A stretch of 64,000 bases of DNA, taken from contig JAPVLO010000974.1 of the NCBI GenBank assembly GCA_027257055.1, positions 496,001 through 560,000 on the forward strand, written 5' to 3'. The notes under the pieces are model-generated. The model ran no database searches, had not been told where the DNA came from, and was given only the letters and a program-made list of their open reading frames with translations. The position numbers and the translations under genes were made by a program. Origin of the DNA: Cephalopachus bancanus. Taxonomy: Eukaryota; Chordata; Mammalia; Primates; Tarsiidae. This document shows, piece after piece, positions 34,228 through 47,017 of this stretch (its first letter is position 1; each line of letters starts with the position of its first letter).

Positions 34228-35048
34228 CACTAGCTTTCCCAAGCTGCTCTCAAACTGCCCAACTGGGTCCATCTTCTTGGCCTGCACCTCCCAAACTGCT
34301 GCGATCACAGGTTTTCAATTTTGTCAACATAATGGTGTTCCTGCGTGGTCTTGAACTCTGGGCTGGAGGCAATCCTCCCACTGAGGCCTGCACTCACCCA
34401 AGGACTGGCGTGATGGCCTACAGCTGAAATCCCATTGCTCTGGGATGCTGAAGTAGGAGGATGGCTGGAGCCCAGGAGCCCAAGGCCAGCCTGTGCCACG
34501 CATGGAGACCCTGTCTCCACAATCATCCAAACAGGGAGTCTGGGTTCAAGGTATAGGTTGTCGGGGCCACTCCAGAGGATGAGGCAGGAGGAGTGCCAGA
34601 GGCCGTGATTTCAAGCTTGGTGATGAATGATGGTCGTATCCCGGGTCCCCAGTCTGGGTCACAGAGCCAGACCCTGTCTCCCAAAACATCTGAATCGTAC
34701 ACAGATTCCCAACTGCACATGATGTGTCTACAGGGAGACTGGCTTTAAAACCAGGAAAAATGGGATTGGGGGAAATAAATGTCCCCAGGTGAGAGATGTG
34801 TCCCTGGCATTTCTTGGTGGAAGTTCCTTGTTACCGAGTTGGATGATCGGCCTGCCTGGTTCACATTTCTCAACACAGAGAGGAGAACCGGTAGGAACCC
34901 ATCCAGGGAGCCTTGGGAACTAATGCAATGAAGTGGGGGTAGCCATTGGGGGGGTTGGGGCTGGAAGGTGCCAAGCTAGGGAGACCCTCGTATGTGGGGG
35001 TGACAGGAGAGGAAAAACTGAGGGCAAAAAAAATTGCAGGAGAATGGA
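34139..35048 (+). repeat. Unit 11 (0.91 kb, large internal deletion)
   Basis: Tract 34139-34227 and the first M2 piece are followed at about 34403 ('cactcacccaagg' to 'actggcgtgatgg') directly by M9 and X3. The rest of M2 and all of M3 to M8, about 2.3 kb, are absent. Confidence 0.88.
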
Positions 35049-35097
35049 TTTCTTTTTTGACTTAGATTCTTTCTTTCTTTCTTTCTCTCTTTCTTTC

Positions 35098-35190
<93 letters not shown>

Positions 35191-35213
35191 TTCCACTCTC
35201 TTTTTTGTTTCCT
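35049..35213 (+). repeat. TTTC/CT/TTTC tract, unit 12
   Basis: TTTC on both sides of a CT block. The 5' side carries 'tgacttagattc', shared in altered form with unit 7. Confidence 0.96.
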
Positions 35214-37863
35214 CACTTGGTTGCCCTGGCTGCTCTCAAACTGCCCAACTCAGTCCTTCCTCTCTTCCTCGGCCTCCCAAACTGCTGCTATCACAGGCTT
35301 TCCATTTGGTTGAAATCCTGGACTTTCTGCCTGGTCTTGTACTCTGGGACTGAGATGATCCTCCCGCTGAGGACTGCCCTCACCCAAGTAATTTTGGGTT
35401 TTGCTTGGGGTCAAGGTGGGGGCTTGCTATGATGTCCAGCCTCGTCTCAACTCCCAGGCTCTGACCATCTTCTCGTCTCAGCTTCCCTGAGTTCTGAGAA
35501 GAAAGGTGTAAGTCACCTGGCCAGGCCCCCTGATGGTTTGAAAGTCCAGGGTTTGATGCCCTCCCTTTCCCCGAGGAGGACACTGGCAGGAGCAAACAGG
35601 CCCATCCTGGGGATCAAGGCAAGTGGTGGGGTCTGCACCACAGCAGAGATACGCCCCTGTGCCAGGCACTCTCCAGATTTGGGCTCAGCGGGTGACCCAA
35701 GCTGTCCTCTCCAGGGTCCTGGGTCATCTGAAGGGAGTGGGCCTCACAGTGGGGCCCCGAGAGGTGTGTGGAGGCTGGGCGCTGGGGCTCGAGCCTGTCC
35801 CCCCAGCGATTTGGGTGTCCGAGGTGAGAGAATGGCTTGAGCCTCCTAGTTCAAGACCACCCCGTGCAACTTGGCAAGATCTCACCTCTACAAGAAGCCA
35901 AAAAAATGAACCAAGTGTGGTGAAACACGCCTGTCCCTTTGACCACTTGGGAGGCCATGGTGGGAGGATTGCTGGAGCCCAGGCAGTGGAGGCCATGGTG
36001 GCTAAGAGCAGTCCACTGCACTCCCGCCTGGGCAATAGAGCATGACTCCGACTCAGTAAGATGATACCAAACACCACCGCCACAATCACAGGCCGAACTC
36101 AGGGGCTCAGCCTGGCATCCTGGCCCTTCAGAGGCCAAGGCAAGTGAACGGCCTGAGTCTGTGGGTTCAAGACCAGTCTGGGACACTGGGCGAGAACTCT
36201 ACTCGTCCATGAAAAATGAATCCAAAGATTAGCCGGGTGTGGTTGAGCAGGCATGTGGTTCCAGTGACTCGGGGGGCCGAAATGGGACGATCACCTGAGC
36301 CTGGCAGATGGAGTCCTCAGTGCCCGTTAGTGTGCCCCTGTGCTAAGGCCTGGGCAACACAGCAGGATTCCAATTCCAAATAAAAATTATCGCCACCATC
36401 ACCACCACCCCTTCCACCCAGCTTGAAGAGAGAAAAATGCTGTCTTCCCCCTGTAGTTTGTGGGAGATTTCAAAGTTGGCCACGAGGCAAGTCCATCCCA
36501 TACCTTTGGCCACGTGTTCCAGAAGGCCTGCCTCCACACTCCACACTCATTCTCCATGGCAAAGACACATGTGAGCTCACAGAACAGACGTCTCCAAGGT
36601 AGGGTGGCCGTCAGGCACAGAGCAATCAAAGCGGTCCAGCAATGGCATGGCCAGCTCCGGGTCCAGTAGCCGGTCACCCACCTTTGGTGGTGAGAGTGCT
36701 CCTTCCTCTCCCGATCATGCCATCATCCCCAGTGAATGCAGACCTTTTGCAGGGAGCCATGGACACCTGTCGTGACTCTCATTGGAGGTGTCTTTTTTGT
36801 TGCCTGGGTCTACTTTGATCTAACTGGAGCAAGGCAGCACGATCATGGATCCCGTGGCCTCGACCTGTGGTCAGGAGGTCCTCTTGCTTCAGCCCCTGAG
36901 CAACTGGGACTCTGGGTCCACTATGCCTGACTCGATTTTGTGGATGCCTTGCTGAGATGAGGTCTGGCCACATTGCTGGGCTGGGCTCCAACCCCTGGCC
37001 ACAGGCAGCCTTCTGCCTCGGCCTCCCAGTGCATAGGGCTGACGACTGTGAGCCATGGTGCCCAGCTCATTTAGGATGGAGGGTAGAGATGAGTCTCACC
37101 GAAGTGCTCAGGTATGCCTCAGCTCACAGGCTCAGGCCACCTGCTGGCCTCAGCCTCCCAAAGCACTAGGATGACTAGGCTGAGCCCCAGATCCCAGCCT
37201 CATCCTTCATCGAAAACGAACCAGAAGTCCTGATGTGGCAGCCCACGTTTGGATTCCCAGCTCTTTGGGATGCTGAGGTGAGAGGATGGCTGGATCCCAG
37301 GAGCCCAATGCCAGCCCAGGCCACATAGGGAGACCCGTTTCCACACCCATCCAAACAGGGGTTCTAGGGTCAAAGTGCCCATTGTCCCAGCCACTCTGGA
37401 GACTGAGGCAGGAGGATGACCAGAGCCCGTGATTTCGAGGCTGGCGGTGAATGATGGTAGTGTCTTTGGGTCCCAGCCTGGACCACAGATCCAGACCCTG
37501 TCTCCAAAAACATCACAATCGTATACAGATTCTCAACTACGCGTGGTGTGTTCACAGGGTAACTGGCTTTAGAGCCAGGAAAAATGGGACTGGGGGAAAG
37601 AATTGTCCTCAGGTGAGAGATGTGTCCCTGGACTTTCTTGGCAGAAGGTCCTCATTGCTGAGTTGGAAGGTAGGCCTGCCTGGGGCACATTTCACAGCTC
37701 AGAGATGAGAGCCGGCAGGGACCCATTCAGGGATACTTGGGAACTCCCGCACCAACACATAGGCAGCCATTTGGAGGTGGTTGTGGTTGAAAGATGCCGA
37801 GCTTGGGGGACCTTCACATTTGGGGGGAGGAGGACTGAGGGCAGAATGTTTGCAGGAGAATGG
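35049..37863 (+). repeat. Unit 12 (2.82 kb, deletion joining M6 to M8)
   Basis: The longest mixed CT/TTTC tract of the interior units (35067-35213) precedes an M2 of the 'ccctgg' subfamily. At about 37062-37072 the end of M6 ('gagccatggtgcccag') is fused to the middle of M8 ('ctcatttaggatggagg'), removing M7/X2 and half of M8 (about 0.4 kb). The head-to-head M8/M9 pair is therefore half lost. Confidence 0.87.
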
Positions 37864-37953
37864 ATTTCTTTCTTTCTTTCCTTCCTTCCTTCCTTCCTTC
37901 CTTCCTTCCTTCCTTCCTTCTTTCCTTTCTTCCTTCCTTTCTTTCTTTTCTTT
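37864..37953 (+). repeat. (TTCC)n/(TTTC)n tract, unit 13
   Basis: Short TTTC start, then TTCC, then mixed. Confidence 0.97.
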
Positions 37954-40900
37954 CCACGCTAGGTATCCCAAGCTACTCTCAAACCACCCAACTTGTGCCA
38001 TCCTCTCAGTCTGGGCCTCTCAAACTGCTAGGATCACAGGCTTTCCATTTGCTCAACATCTTGGTCTCCTGCCTGGTCTTGAACTCTGGGCCCGAGGTGA
38101 TTCTCCCGCTGTAGCATTCCCTCACCTAAGGATTTCTGTGTTTTGATTGGGGTCAAGGCGGGGACTTGTTATGGTATCCAGCCTGGTCTGGAGCTTGCGG
38201 GCTCCAGTCATCTTCCCATCTCAGCCTCCCCGAGTGTGGAAGAGACAGGCATGAGTCTCCCGACCATCCCCACTACCCTGAAGGTTTGAGAGTCACACCC
38301 TCCCTTTACCCATGGCTGGCCCTGGGACGAGCTAGCCAGTCCAACCTGGGGAACAAGGCAGGAGGAATGGTGGGCTCCCTGGTGAAGACACACCTATGCT
38401 CCAGGTGCTCCCAAAGGTTAGACATGGTGGGCAACTCCAGCCACCCTCTCTGGGGTCCCAGGTCGTCAGAGGGGAGCAGACTTTGCGGTGGGGCCCTGAG
38501 AGGGGTGTGGAGGCCCAGCGCAGGGGATCACGTCTGTCTTCTTGGTGTTCTGGGAGGTCGAGGTGAGAAGATCACCTGAACTCCTGGGTTTGAGACTAAC
38601 CAGGGCATCTTGGGCTGGCCTCGTCTTTCAAAGAAGCCAAACAAAAGAGCCAAGCTTGGTGGCACAACCTTTCGTTCTGGCCCCTAGGGAGGCCTCAGCT
38701 GGATGATCGCCAGAGCCCATTCTGTGGAGGTTGCAGTGGCTGAGTGCATTCCCATATGCTCTGGCCTGGTCGACAGAGCGGGATTCTGACTCCAAATAAT
38801 AACAAGCAATACCACCACCACCACCACCACCCCAGCAACCCAGCACTAGGTGTCACCCTTAGGAATGGGAGAGGAAATAGCACGTTCCCATCTTTCATTT
38901 GCAAGATGTCTCAAAGGTGGTAACCGGGCACGTCCATCCCACACCTTCGGTCATGTATCCCAGAAGGCCTGCCTCCACCCTCCACCTGTGCACCATTGCA
39001 ATGGCTGGTCTGAGCTCATGGAACAGAGGGCCCTGAGTTAGGGCAACTGTAGGGCACAGAGCGATCAAGGTGGTCTGGCAATGCCACTGCCAGCCCGGGT
39101 TCCGGTTGCCCAGTCTGCCACCTTAGTGTGGCGGGAGGGCCACTACTTCTCCCAATCACTCCATCATCCCCTCCTGAGCTGACTTTTCCATGGGGAGCTG
39201 TGGATGCCCATCGTGATTCACTTGAGAGACATCTTTTTTGTCACTGGAGTCTCCATTGGACGGGCTGGTGTAAGATGGCATGATTGTGGCTTCCGAGGCC
39301 TCGACATGTGGGGCCCAGGCAGTCCTCCCGCATCAGTCCCCTAGCAGTTGGGTCTCCAGGGACCACCATGCTTTACTCAATTTTGGGGACCTTTTGCTAT
39401 GACAAGTTCTGGCCATGGCACCCAGGTTGTGGAGGCTGCGGCGGCTGAGAGTGGGCACCTGAGCTCCAACCTGGGCAACAGAGAGAGACCTCGAATCAGA
39501 ATAATAATATGAACCACCACCACCACAAATATGGGCAGGGCTCAGGGTTTCAGCCTGGCATCCTGGCCCTTCGGAGGCCCAGGCAAGTGAATGGTCTGAG
39601 ACTGCAGGTTTGACACCAGACTGGGACACGGGGAAAGACCACATCTCTGCCATAAAAATAAATCCAAAGATTAGCCAGGTGTGGTGGCACAGGCATTTCA
39701 TTCCAGCCAATCGGGGTGCTGAGGCAGGAGAATTGCCTGAGCACAGCAGGTGGAGACTGCAGTGTCCGTGAGCATGCCCCTGAACTCCGGCCAGTGCAAC
39801 AGAGTGGGATTCTGACTCCAAATAATAAATAATAATAAGCACCACAGCCACCACCACCACCACCACCCCTACCACCCAGCGCTAGGTGTCACCCTCAGGA
39901 ATGGAAGAGGAAAAGGCACTTTCCGTCTATCATTCATGGGATGTTTCAAAGGTGGTCACCAAGCAATCTGTCCCACACCTTTGACCACGTGTCCCAGAAT
40001 GCTTGCCTCCACCCTCCACCACTTATGCCCCATGGCCAAGAGGCATGTGAGCACACGGAACAGAAGGCCCCGAGTTAGGGTGACCATCGGGCACAGAGCA
40101 ATCAAGGTGACCTGGCAATGCCATGGCATGCCCATTTTCTGGTCACCTGGTCTGCCAACTTAGGGCAGTGGGAGAGCCCCTTCCTCTCCTGATCAATCCA
40201 TCATCCCCTGCCCAAGCTGACCTTTCCCTGGAGAGCTGTGGACGCCCATTGTGATGCATGTGGTAGGTGTCTTGTTTGTCACCGGAGTCTGTCGGATGGG
40301 CTGGGGTGTGGTGGCTCCTGAGACCACAACCTGTGGGGCTCATGATGTCCTCCCACCTCAGCCACCAAGCAACCAGGACTCCAGTGGCCACCATGCCTAA
40401 CTCGATTTTGGGAACTGCTTGCAGAGACAAGGTCTGGCCATGTCTCATGGGCTGGTTTCCAAATCCAGGGCTCAGGTAACCTCCCGTTTTGGACTCTTAG
40501 GACACATGGCGGATGGTCGTGAGCCAAGGTGTCTGGCCTGGAATTGCATGTGCTGTTGGCAGGGGTGACACAAAGGCATGCCAGGGAATGAAGATTGCAC
40601 GAGCCGCCACACTTGACTCGAGTGTTTGTGGTCTGGAGAGCGATAAAATATTGCTACGTGGCCCAGGCTGGTCTCGAACTCCTGAGTTCTAGTGACCCCC
40701 ACCTCAACCTCTCAAAGCCACAGCCCTATTATCTGCCAATCCACCATCTTTCGGGAACTCTATGCACAAAGGCTGAGACCTCCTTCCCCAAAGATCTGTC
40801 TGTTCACAATGATCCCAGCTCCATACACAAACGGATGCTCTTCTTTTCCTTTCTTTTTTTGTCAGAGCCTCACTCCGTCACCCAACCTGGAGGGTGGTGG

Positions 40901-41790
40901 CTCGCTCACAGCCACTGAACTTCGCCCCACCATGTTCTGGTGACACTTCCCCCTCAGCCTTTTGAGGGGCCGGAACTACAAGCGTGTGCCACCACACCTG
41001 GCTCATTTGGGATTGAGGGTAGAGACAAGGCCTCACGGAGTTGCCATGGTGCATCTCACATCAGTGGGTTCGAGCCAGTCGCTACTCAGCCTCCCAAATG
41101 GCTGGGATGACAAAGATGATCCCCCGAGCCAGGCCTCGATCCTTTGTTGTTAATGAACCAGAAGGCTGGGCACCTGGCCCAAGCCTGGAATCCCAGCGCT
41201 CTGGGAGGCCAAGGAGGGAGGATGGGGGCTGGAGCCCAGGAACTCAAGGCCAAACTGGGCAATGATGGGAGATCCCATCTCCACACCCATTCAAACAGGT
41301 CATGGTGCTCGATATCCCTACCACTCTGGATGCTGAGGCAGGAATATTGCCAGAGTCTGAGATTTTGAGACTGGCAGTGAATGACGGTCATGTCCCCAGG
41401 CCCCAACCTGGGCCACAGAGCCAGATCATGTCTCCAAAACATCAGAATCGTACACAGATTCTCAACTGTGCATGGTGTGTTCACAGGGCAACTGGCTTTA
41501 GAGCCAGAAAAAATGGGACTGAGCAGGGAAGAAATTTATCCAGGTGAGGGATTTGTCCCCTGGCTTTCATGGCAGACGGTCCTTGTTGCTGAATCGGAAA
41601 GCCAGCCTGCCTGGAGCACCTCAGAGAGGAAAGCAGGCAGGAACCCAGCCAGGGAGCCTCGGGAGCTCATGCACCAAAGCGGGGGCAGCCATTGAGGGGA
41701 CTTGGGCTGGAAGGTGCCAAGCTTGGGTGACACTCACATGACGGGGGGCGGGGTGGAAAGCACTGAGCACAGATTTTTTGCAGGAGAATG
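37864..41790 (+). repeat. Unit 13 (3.93 kb, deletion plus internal duplication)
   Basis: First pass: M4 (near 38508) joins at about 38775 directly to the M5 tail, losing most of M5. X1 and the first half of M6 follow. At about 39427 M6 jumps back to the M4 right arm ('gtggaggctgcggcgg'), and M5, X1, M6, M7, M8 (near 40845) and M9 (near 41160) follow normally. X1 is present twice, near 38863 and 39898. Confidence 0.86.
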
Positions 41791-41816
41791 GTTTTTTCTT
41801 TCTTTCTTTCTTTCTT

Positions 41817-41848
<32 letters not shown>

Positions 41849-41893
41849 TTCATTCCTTTCCTTCTTTCTTTCTTTCATTCTTTTCTTTCCTCA
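41791..41893 (+). repeat. (TTTC)n tract, unit 14
   Basis: TTTC with interruptions, including two ATTCC/ATTC steps. Confidence 0.96.
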
Positions 41894-44800
41894 CTAGATT
41901 GTCCAGGATGCTCTCAAACCCCCCAACTAGGACCATTCTCTTGGTATGGGCCTCCCAAACTGTTGTGATCACAGGTTTTCCATTTGCTCAACATCCTGGT
42001 CTTCATTCCTGGTTTTGAACTGTGGGTGGGAGGAGATCCTCCCACCGAGGCCTGCCTTCCCCCAAGGTTTTTGGTGTTTTGCTTGGTGTCGAGGTTGGGG
42101 TTTGCTGTGGTGTCTGGCCTGTTCTCGAGCTCCCGGGCTCTGTCCATCTTCCTGTCTCAGCCTCCCTATGTTCCGATGAGACAGGGGTGACTCACCCGGC
42201 CATTTCCTCATCACCGAAGGTTTGAGACTCACACACTCCCTTTCCCTGTAGCACCCTCTGGGAGGAGTGAGCGGGTCCACCCTGGGGAACAAGGGGGAAA
42301 GAGGTGTGGGCATCATGTCCGAAACACGCCCATGCACCAGGCAATTACCCCATAGAGGGCTTGGCAGATGAATAAGGCCACATTCTCCAGGGTCCGGGTC
42401 ATCCAAGGTGAGCGAGTCTTGTGGATGGGCCCTGATAGTGGTGTGGAGGCTGGGTCTGGGGGCTCATGCCTGTCATCCTGGTGCTCTGGTAGGCCAAGGC
42501 AAGAGGATGGCCTGAGCCCACTAATTCGACACCAGCCCAGGCACCTTGGTGAGTCCTCCTCACTACAAAAACTCAAAACTATGAGCTGAGCTTCGTGGTG
42601 CAGGCCTTCATTCTGGCAACTCGGTTGGCTGTGGTGAGAAGATTGCCGGAGCCCAGCCAGTGGAGCTTGTGGTGACCAAGTGAGGTCTCCAGTGCTCTGG
42701 CATGGGTGACAGTGCGGGACTGTGACTCAGAAGAATATTGCAAAAAACCACCACCACCACAACCACAGGCCGGCCTCAGGGGCTCAGCCTGGCATTCCGG
42801 ACCTTCGGAGGCCCATGTGAGTGACGGCCTGGGCCTGTGGGTTCGACACCAGCCAGGGACACAGAGCAAGACCTTGTATCATCCACCAAAAAAATCCAAG
42901 GATTAGCTGTGCATGGTGGCACAGGCCTGTCATTCCAGACACTCTGGGAACCGAGGTGGGAGGATCACCTGAGCCTGGCAGGTGGAGATCGCAGTGGCCA
43001 TCTGCATGCCCCTGAACTCTGGTCATATAGAGTGGGATTCTGACTCCAAATAATACTAATCACCACAACCACAACCACCCCTGCCATCCAGTGTGAGGTG
43101 TCATCCTCAGGTATGTGAGTGGAAAATGAACTTTCCAGCCTGTCATTCGTGGGAGGTTTCAAACGTGGCCACTGGGCACGTCCATCCCACACCTTTGGTC
43201 TCGTGCCTCAGAAGAACTGCCTCCACCCTCCACATTTGTGACTGACATGAAAGACCTGTGTGAGCTCACAGAACAGACAATCCCGAGCTAGGGCAGCCAT
43301 TGGACACTGAGCAATCAAGGCGTTCGGTCAAAGCTGTGAGCAGCCCAGGATCTGGTCACCCTGTCTTCCACCTTTGGGCATGGGGAGGACCCCTTCCTCT
43401 CCTAATCACTCATCGTCCCCCTCATATGTGGATCTTTCCCTGGTTAGCTGTGGACTCCAGCTCTCTTGCACGGTGGAGGTGTCATTTGTGTCGCCGGAGT
43501 CTCTGTCTGCAGCACTGGCACATGGCAGCAGGATCATGGCTCCTGGGGTCTTAAACTGTGGGGCTTCAGCAGTAATCCTGACTCGGCCCCTGAGCAGCCG
43601 GTTCTCCATTGGCCAACACACCTGACCCGATTTTGGGGTCCTGTCACAAAGACGAGGTCTGGTCATGTCACCCAAGCTGCTTTCAGATCACAGGGCTCAG
43701 GCAACCTCCTGCCTCAGCCTCCCAGGCTGTGGTGCTGACAACTGTGAGCCATGGTGCCCAGCCTAGACTCGTAGGCTCTGTCAGCAGGGGCAACACAATG
43801 TAATGCCATGGGATGGAGGGCACCGCATTCAGTGTAGCCGGAACCATGGGTGACATCATGTGCGACTCCAGTGTTTGCACTCTGGGGAGCAACGTGGTCT
43901 CATTATGTGACCCAGGCTGGTCTCGAACTCCTGAGCTCCAGCATTTCCCTGCCTCAGTCTTCCAAAGCCACAGCCTGATAATCTGCCAATCCACCCTATT
44001 TCAGGAACTCAAGGTCCAAGGATGGGGCTCCTTCACAAATGATCTCTGTTCACAAGGATCCCAACTCCATACACAAATGGATACTCTTCTTTTTTTTCTA
44101 TTTTTGTTTTTTATTTGAATTGGAGTCTCACTCTGTTGCCCAGGCTGAAGGGCGGTGGCTGGCTTCCAGCCACCACAGCCTTGGCCCACCGGGCTCCCAC
44201 AAACCTTTCCCCAGCTGTCTGAGGAACCGAAATTAGAGGAGTGTGCCACCATGCCTGGATCACTTGGGGTGGAGGGTAGAGAGAAGGTCTTGCCAAGATA
44301 TCTGGGTGGGTCTCGGCCCATAGGCACAGGCTGGCCACTGGCCTCAGCCTCCCAGAGTGCTAGAATGACAAGGCTAAGCCCCAGAGCACAGCCTTGATAC
44401 TTCATCAAAAATAAACCAGAAGGTCTGGTGCAGCGTCCCACGTTTGGAATCCCAGCTCTCTGGGTGGCCGATGAGGGAGGATGGCAAAGCCCAGGAGCCC
44501 AAGGCCAGTCCAGGCCATGCAGGGAGAACCCGTTTATGCATCCAACCCAACAGGGGATTTGGGTTGAGGTGTCCGTCATCCCAACCACTCTGGAGATTGA
44601 GGTGATAGGATCACCAGAGCACGTGATTTCAAGGCAGGTGGTAAAGACAGTCGTGTCCCTGGGCACCAGCCTGGGCCACAGAGCCAGACCTTGTTTTCAA
44701 AAGCATGAGAATCATACACAGATTCTCAACTGCACATGGTGTGTTCACAGGGTGACTGGCTTTGGAGCTGGGAAAAATGGGATTGGAGGGGAAGAAATGT

Positions 44801-45059
44801 CCCCAGGTGAGGGATGTGTCCCTTGCCTTTCTTGTCAGAAAGTCCTTGCTGCTGAGTGGGAGGGTTTGCCTGCCTGGGGGACATTTCACACCTCAGAGAG
44901 GAGAGCCGGCAGGAACCCGGCCAGGGAGGCTTGGGAACTCTTGCACCATAGTGGGGACAGTCATTTTGTGGGGCTTGGGTTTGAAAGGTGCCGAACTTGG
45001 GGGACCTTCCATTGTGGGGGTGGGCAAGGACTGAGGGCAGAAGGTATGCGGGAGAATGA
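41791..45059 (+). repeat. Unit 14 (3.27 kb, complete)
   Basis: A complete unit. Tract 41791-41893, M4 near 42445, X1 landmark near 43115, M6 near 43490, M8 near 44088, M9 near 44420. Confidence 0.9.
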
Positions 45060-45070
45060 ATTTCTTTCTT

Positions 45071-45359
45071 TCTTTTTTTTTTTTTGAGTTGGAGTCTCAT
45101 TCTGTCGCCCAGACTGGAGTGCAGTGGCTGCTCCCAGCCACTGCAGCCTCGACCTGCCGGGCTCCAGCGATCCTTCTGCCTCAGCCTTCCGAGTAGCCAG
45201 AATTACAGGCATGCGCTACCACGCCCGGCTAATTTTTTGATTTATTGTAGAGATGAGGTCACGCTGCCCAGGCAAGTCTGGATCCCGCAGGTTCAGGCAA
45301 TCCACTCACCTCAGTCTCCCAAAGGCATGGGATTACAGGCTGAGCCACTGAGCCCAGCT
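45071..45359 (-). mobile_element. Younger Alu insertion A (antisense)
   Basis: A full antisense dimeric Alu starts with a 13 bp T-run (45073-45085). It continues 'gagttggagtctcattctg', 'cacgcccggctaatttttt' and 'gggattacaggctgagcc' and ends 'gagcccagct'. It is flanked by a perfect 13 bp duplication (gaatttctttctt at 45058-45070 and 45360-45372), which proves L1-type retrotransposition into the tract. It is much closer to the Alu consensus than the array modules. It lacks the 'gt' of 'caggcgtgagcc'. Confidence 0.93.
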
Positions 45360-45560
<201 letters not shown>

Positions 45561-45591
45561 TATTTGATTTTTTAACTATTAATGGGCTCTC

Positions 45592-46336
45592 TCTCCTATA
45601 ACTTTACCATGAGGATTTTGTGGAATTTCTGTAGAATGAGAGATACCAAACTGTAAAAAAATGACTGAAAAGCTTTGGATGCATAACCAGGGGCATTATC
45701 ATATTTTAATTGTTTAGGAAAACCCAGCTATGAAAACCAAAAAAATAAATGTTGGACCATATCTTTATAGGCTTCCACAGTTCTGGGCAAGGCTAAAATT
45801 ACATGGGAAAAAAGTATATTCTGGCACATGTAGAAATGACAATTTCCCAAAACTTTGGAAATGGAAAACATCTATTTGCCACAAAACATTAGATTTTAAT
45901 CCACGGGGACTAACTCCTGAGGGGAGGGGATTATTAGAAGTAGGACACGAGGTAATTTTTTTTAATGATTTGTCTAGCCATTTCTTTGGAATGGGGAACT
46001 GGTGTCTTAAAGCTGCAGCGTGTTGGTAATGAATTTTATGGGATTGCTGAGCTTGATTGACTAAAGAATCTACAAGGAGATGGGACATGACCAATTTTGT
46101 CAAGGAATCTGCTAATTGATTACCTTGATGTAGAGGTCCAGGGAGTCCTGAATGAAATATAATATGACCTATGAAAAATGCTTGGTTCCTAGCAATTATT
46201 AGTTGCTGTAATTGGATAAGTAAATCAAGAATAGTTGTCTTATTAACAGGAATGGTGGCTGTTTTAATATGAGGAAACAGTCCTTTTATATAACAGGAAT
46301 CAATATAGAATGAAAATATTCTCCTCTTAAAATAAG
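45592..46336 (-). pseudogene. pol: Pol remnant: RNase H C-terminus and integrase, frameshifted
   Basis: On the minus strand, RNase H-like text has a 'YIDS' Asp at 46301-46299 and a terminal 'LAD' Asp at 46109-46107. Integrase follows: a zinc-finger region with paired His (KIHYQH) but CPTS where CxxC is expected, the first catalytic Asp in 'WQID' (45872-45870), the second in 'KYDN' (45700-45698) and the Glu in 'GER' (45603-45601). All three DDE residues are visible, but in different frames. Stops follow right after the Glu segment. Reverse transcriptase is deleted, so the remnant cannot function. Confidence 0.8.
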
Positions 46337-46561
46337 ACTATCACAAATAAACATCCCTTCCATCCTGGCGCCACTTGCCGGAGGTCTTTTGGCACCAAGG
46401 GTCAAATTTAAATTATCTGGATTTTTTTCTTCAAGGTACCTAGTTTTCTTCTTTTAAGTTTTCCTTATCCTCAAGGATTAAAGGATCATCATAACAGGGG
46501 CAGTGGCTAGCAATGCCTGGGGAGGTACACGGGTTAATAAGGGAGTTCTTTCACCTGATTC

Positions 46562-46849
46562 CTATTTTACTTTAATGGGCATTTTATCAACCTTTTGTTG
46601 AGGATCTAAGACATCTCTAATTATATTCCATAATTCAAAAGTATTCACAGGCACTCGTTCCAGACTGTGGAGAGTGTAATACAGTTTCAATTTTTCACCA
46701 AACTTTGTCCATGTTTCAAAATTAACGATGCCTTCTTGAGGGAGCCAGGGGCATTGTTCTTGCACAAAATGGAGAAAACAAGATAATCGTGTAGAGGAAA
46801 CTTTAATTCCTCTTTTAGAAAGCACATGCATCAAAATACTTATGAACAA
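46562..46849 (-). pseudogene. gag: Gag matrix-domain fragment, endogenous betaretrovirus-like
   Basis: A minus-strand frame of 95 codons resembles the matrix (MA) domain of betaretroviral Gag: short helical segments, a 'CPWLPQEG' motif near residues 33-40 and a 'FELWNII' motif near residue 73. MA directs Gag to membranes in replicating viruses. The original start is probably a little upstream (towards 46870) and lost. The frame ends at a stop at 46562, and the later Gag domains are not recognisable. It is an inactive relic. Confidence 0.75.
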
Positions 46850-46999
46850 TTTTCTTTCTTTAGATTCACTCTGATCAATGATCGTATTACGGCTCTAAAA
46901 CTGCTTACCCTTCCTAGCTCCGCCTGTCTCTACAGAGGTGTCTGCGGCACCCTAGGTTAGGTGTTATCCGTTCTGATTAAAGTAAGGCTTACCTTTCAG

Positions 47000-47017
47000 G
47001 TCCCTATTCGGGCACCA
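47000..47017 (-). other. Retroviral primer binding site, lysine-tRNA type
   Basis: On the minus strand it reads 'tggtgcccgaatagggac'. This differs at two positions from the 18-base site for the lysine tRNA that primes many betaretroviruses and lentiviruses. It sits between the LTR end and the gag leader, as required. Confidence 0.82.
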
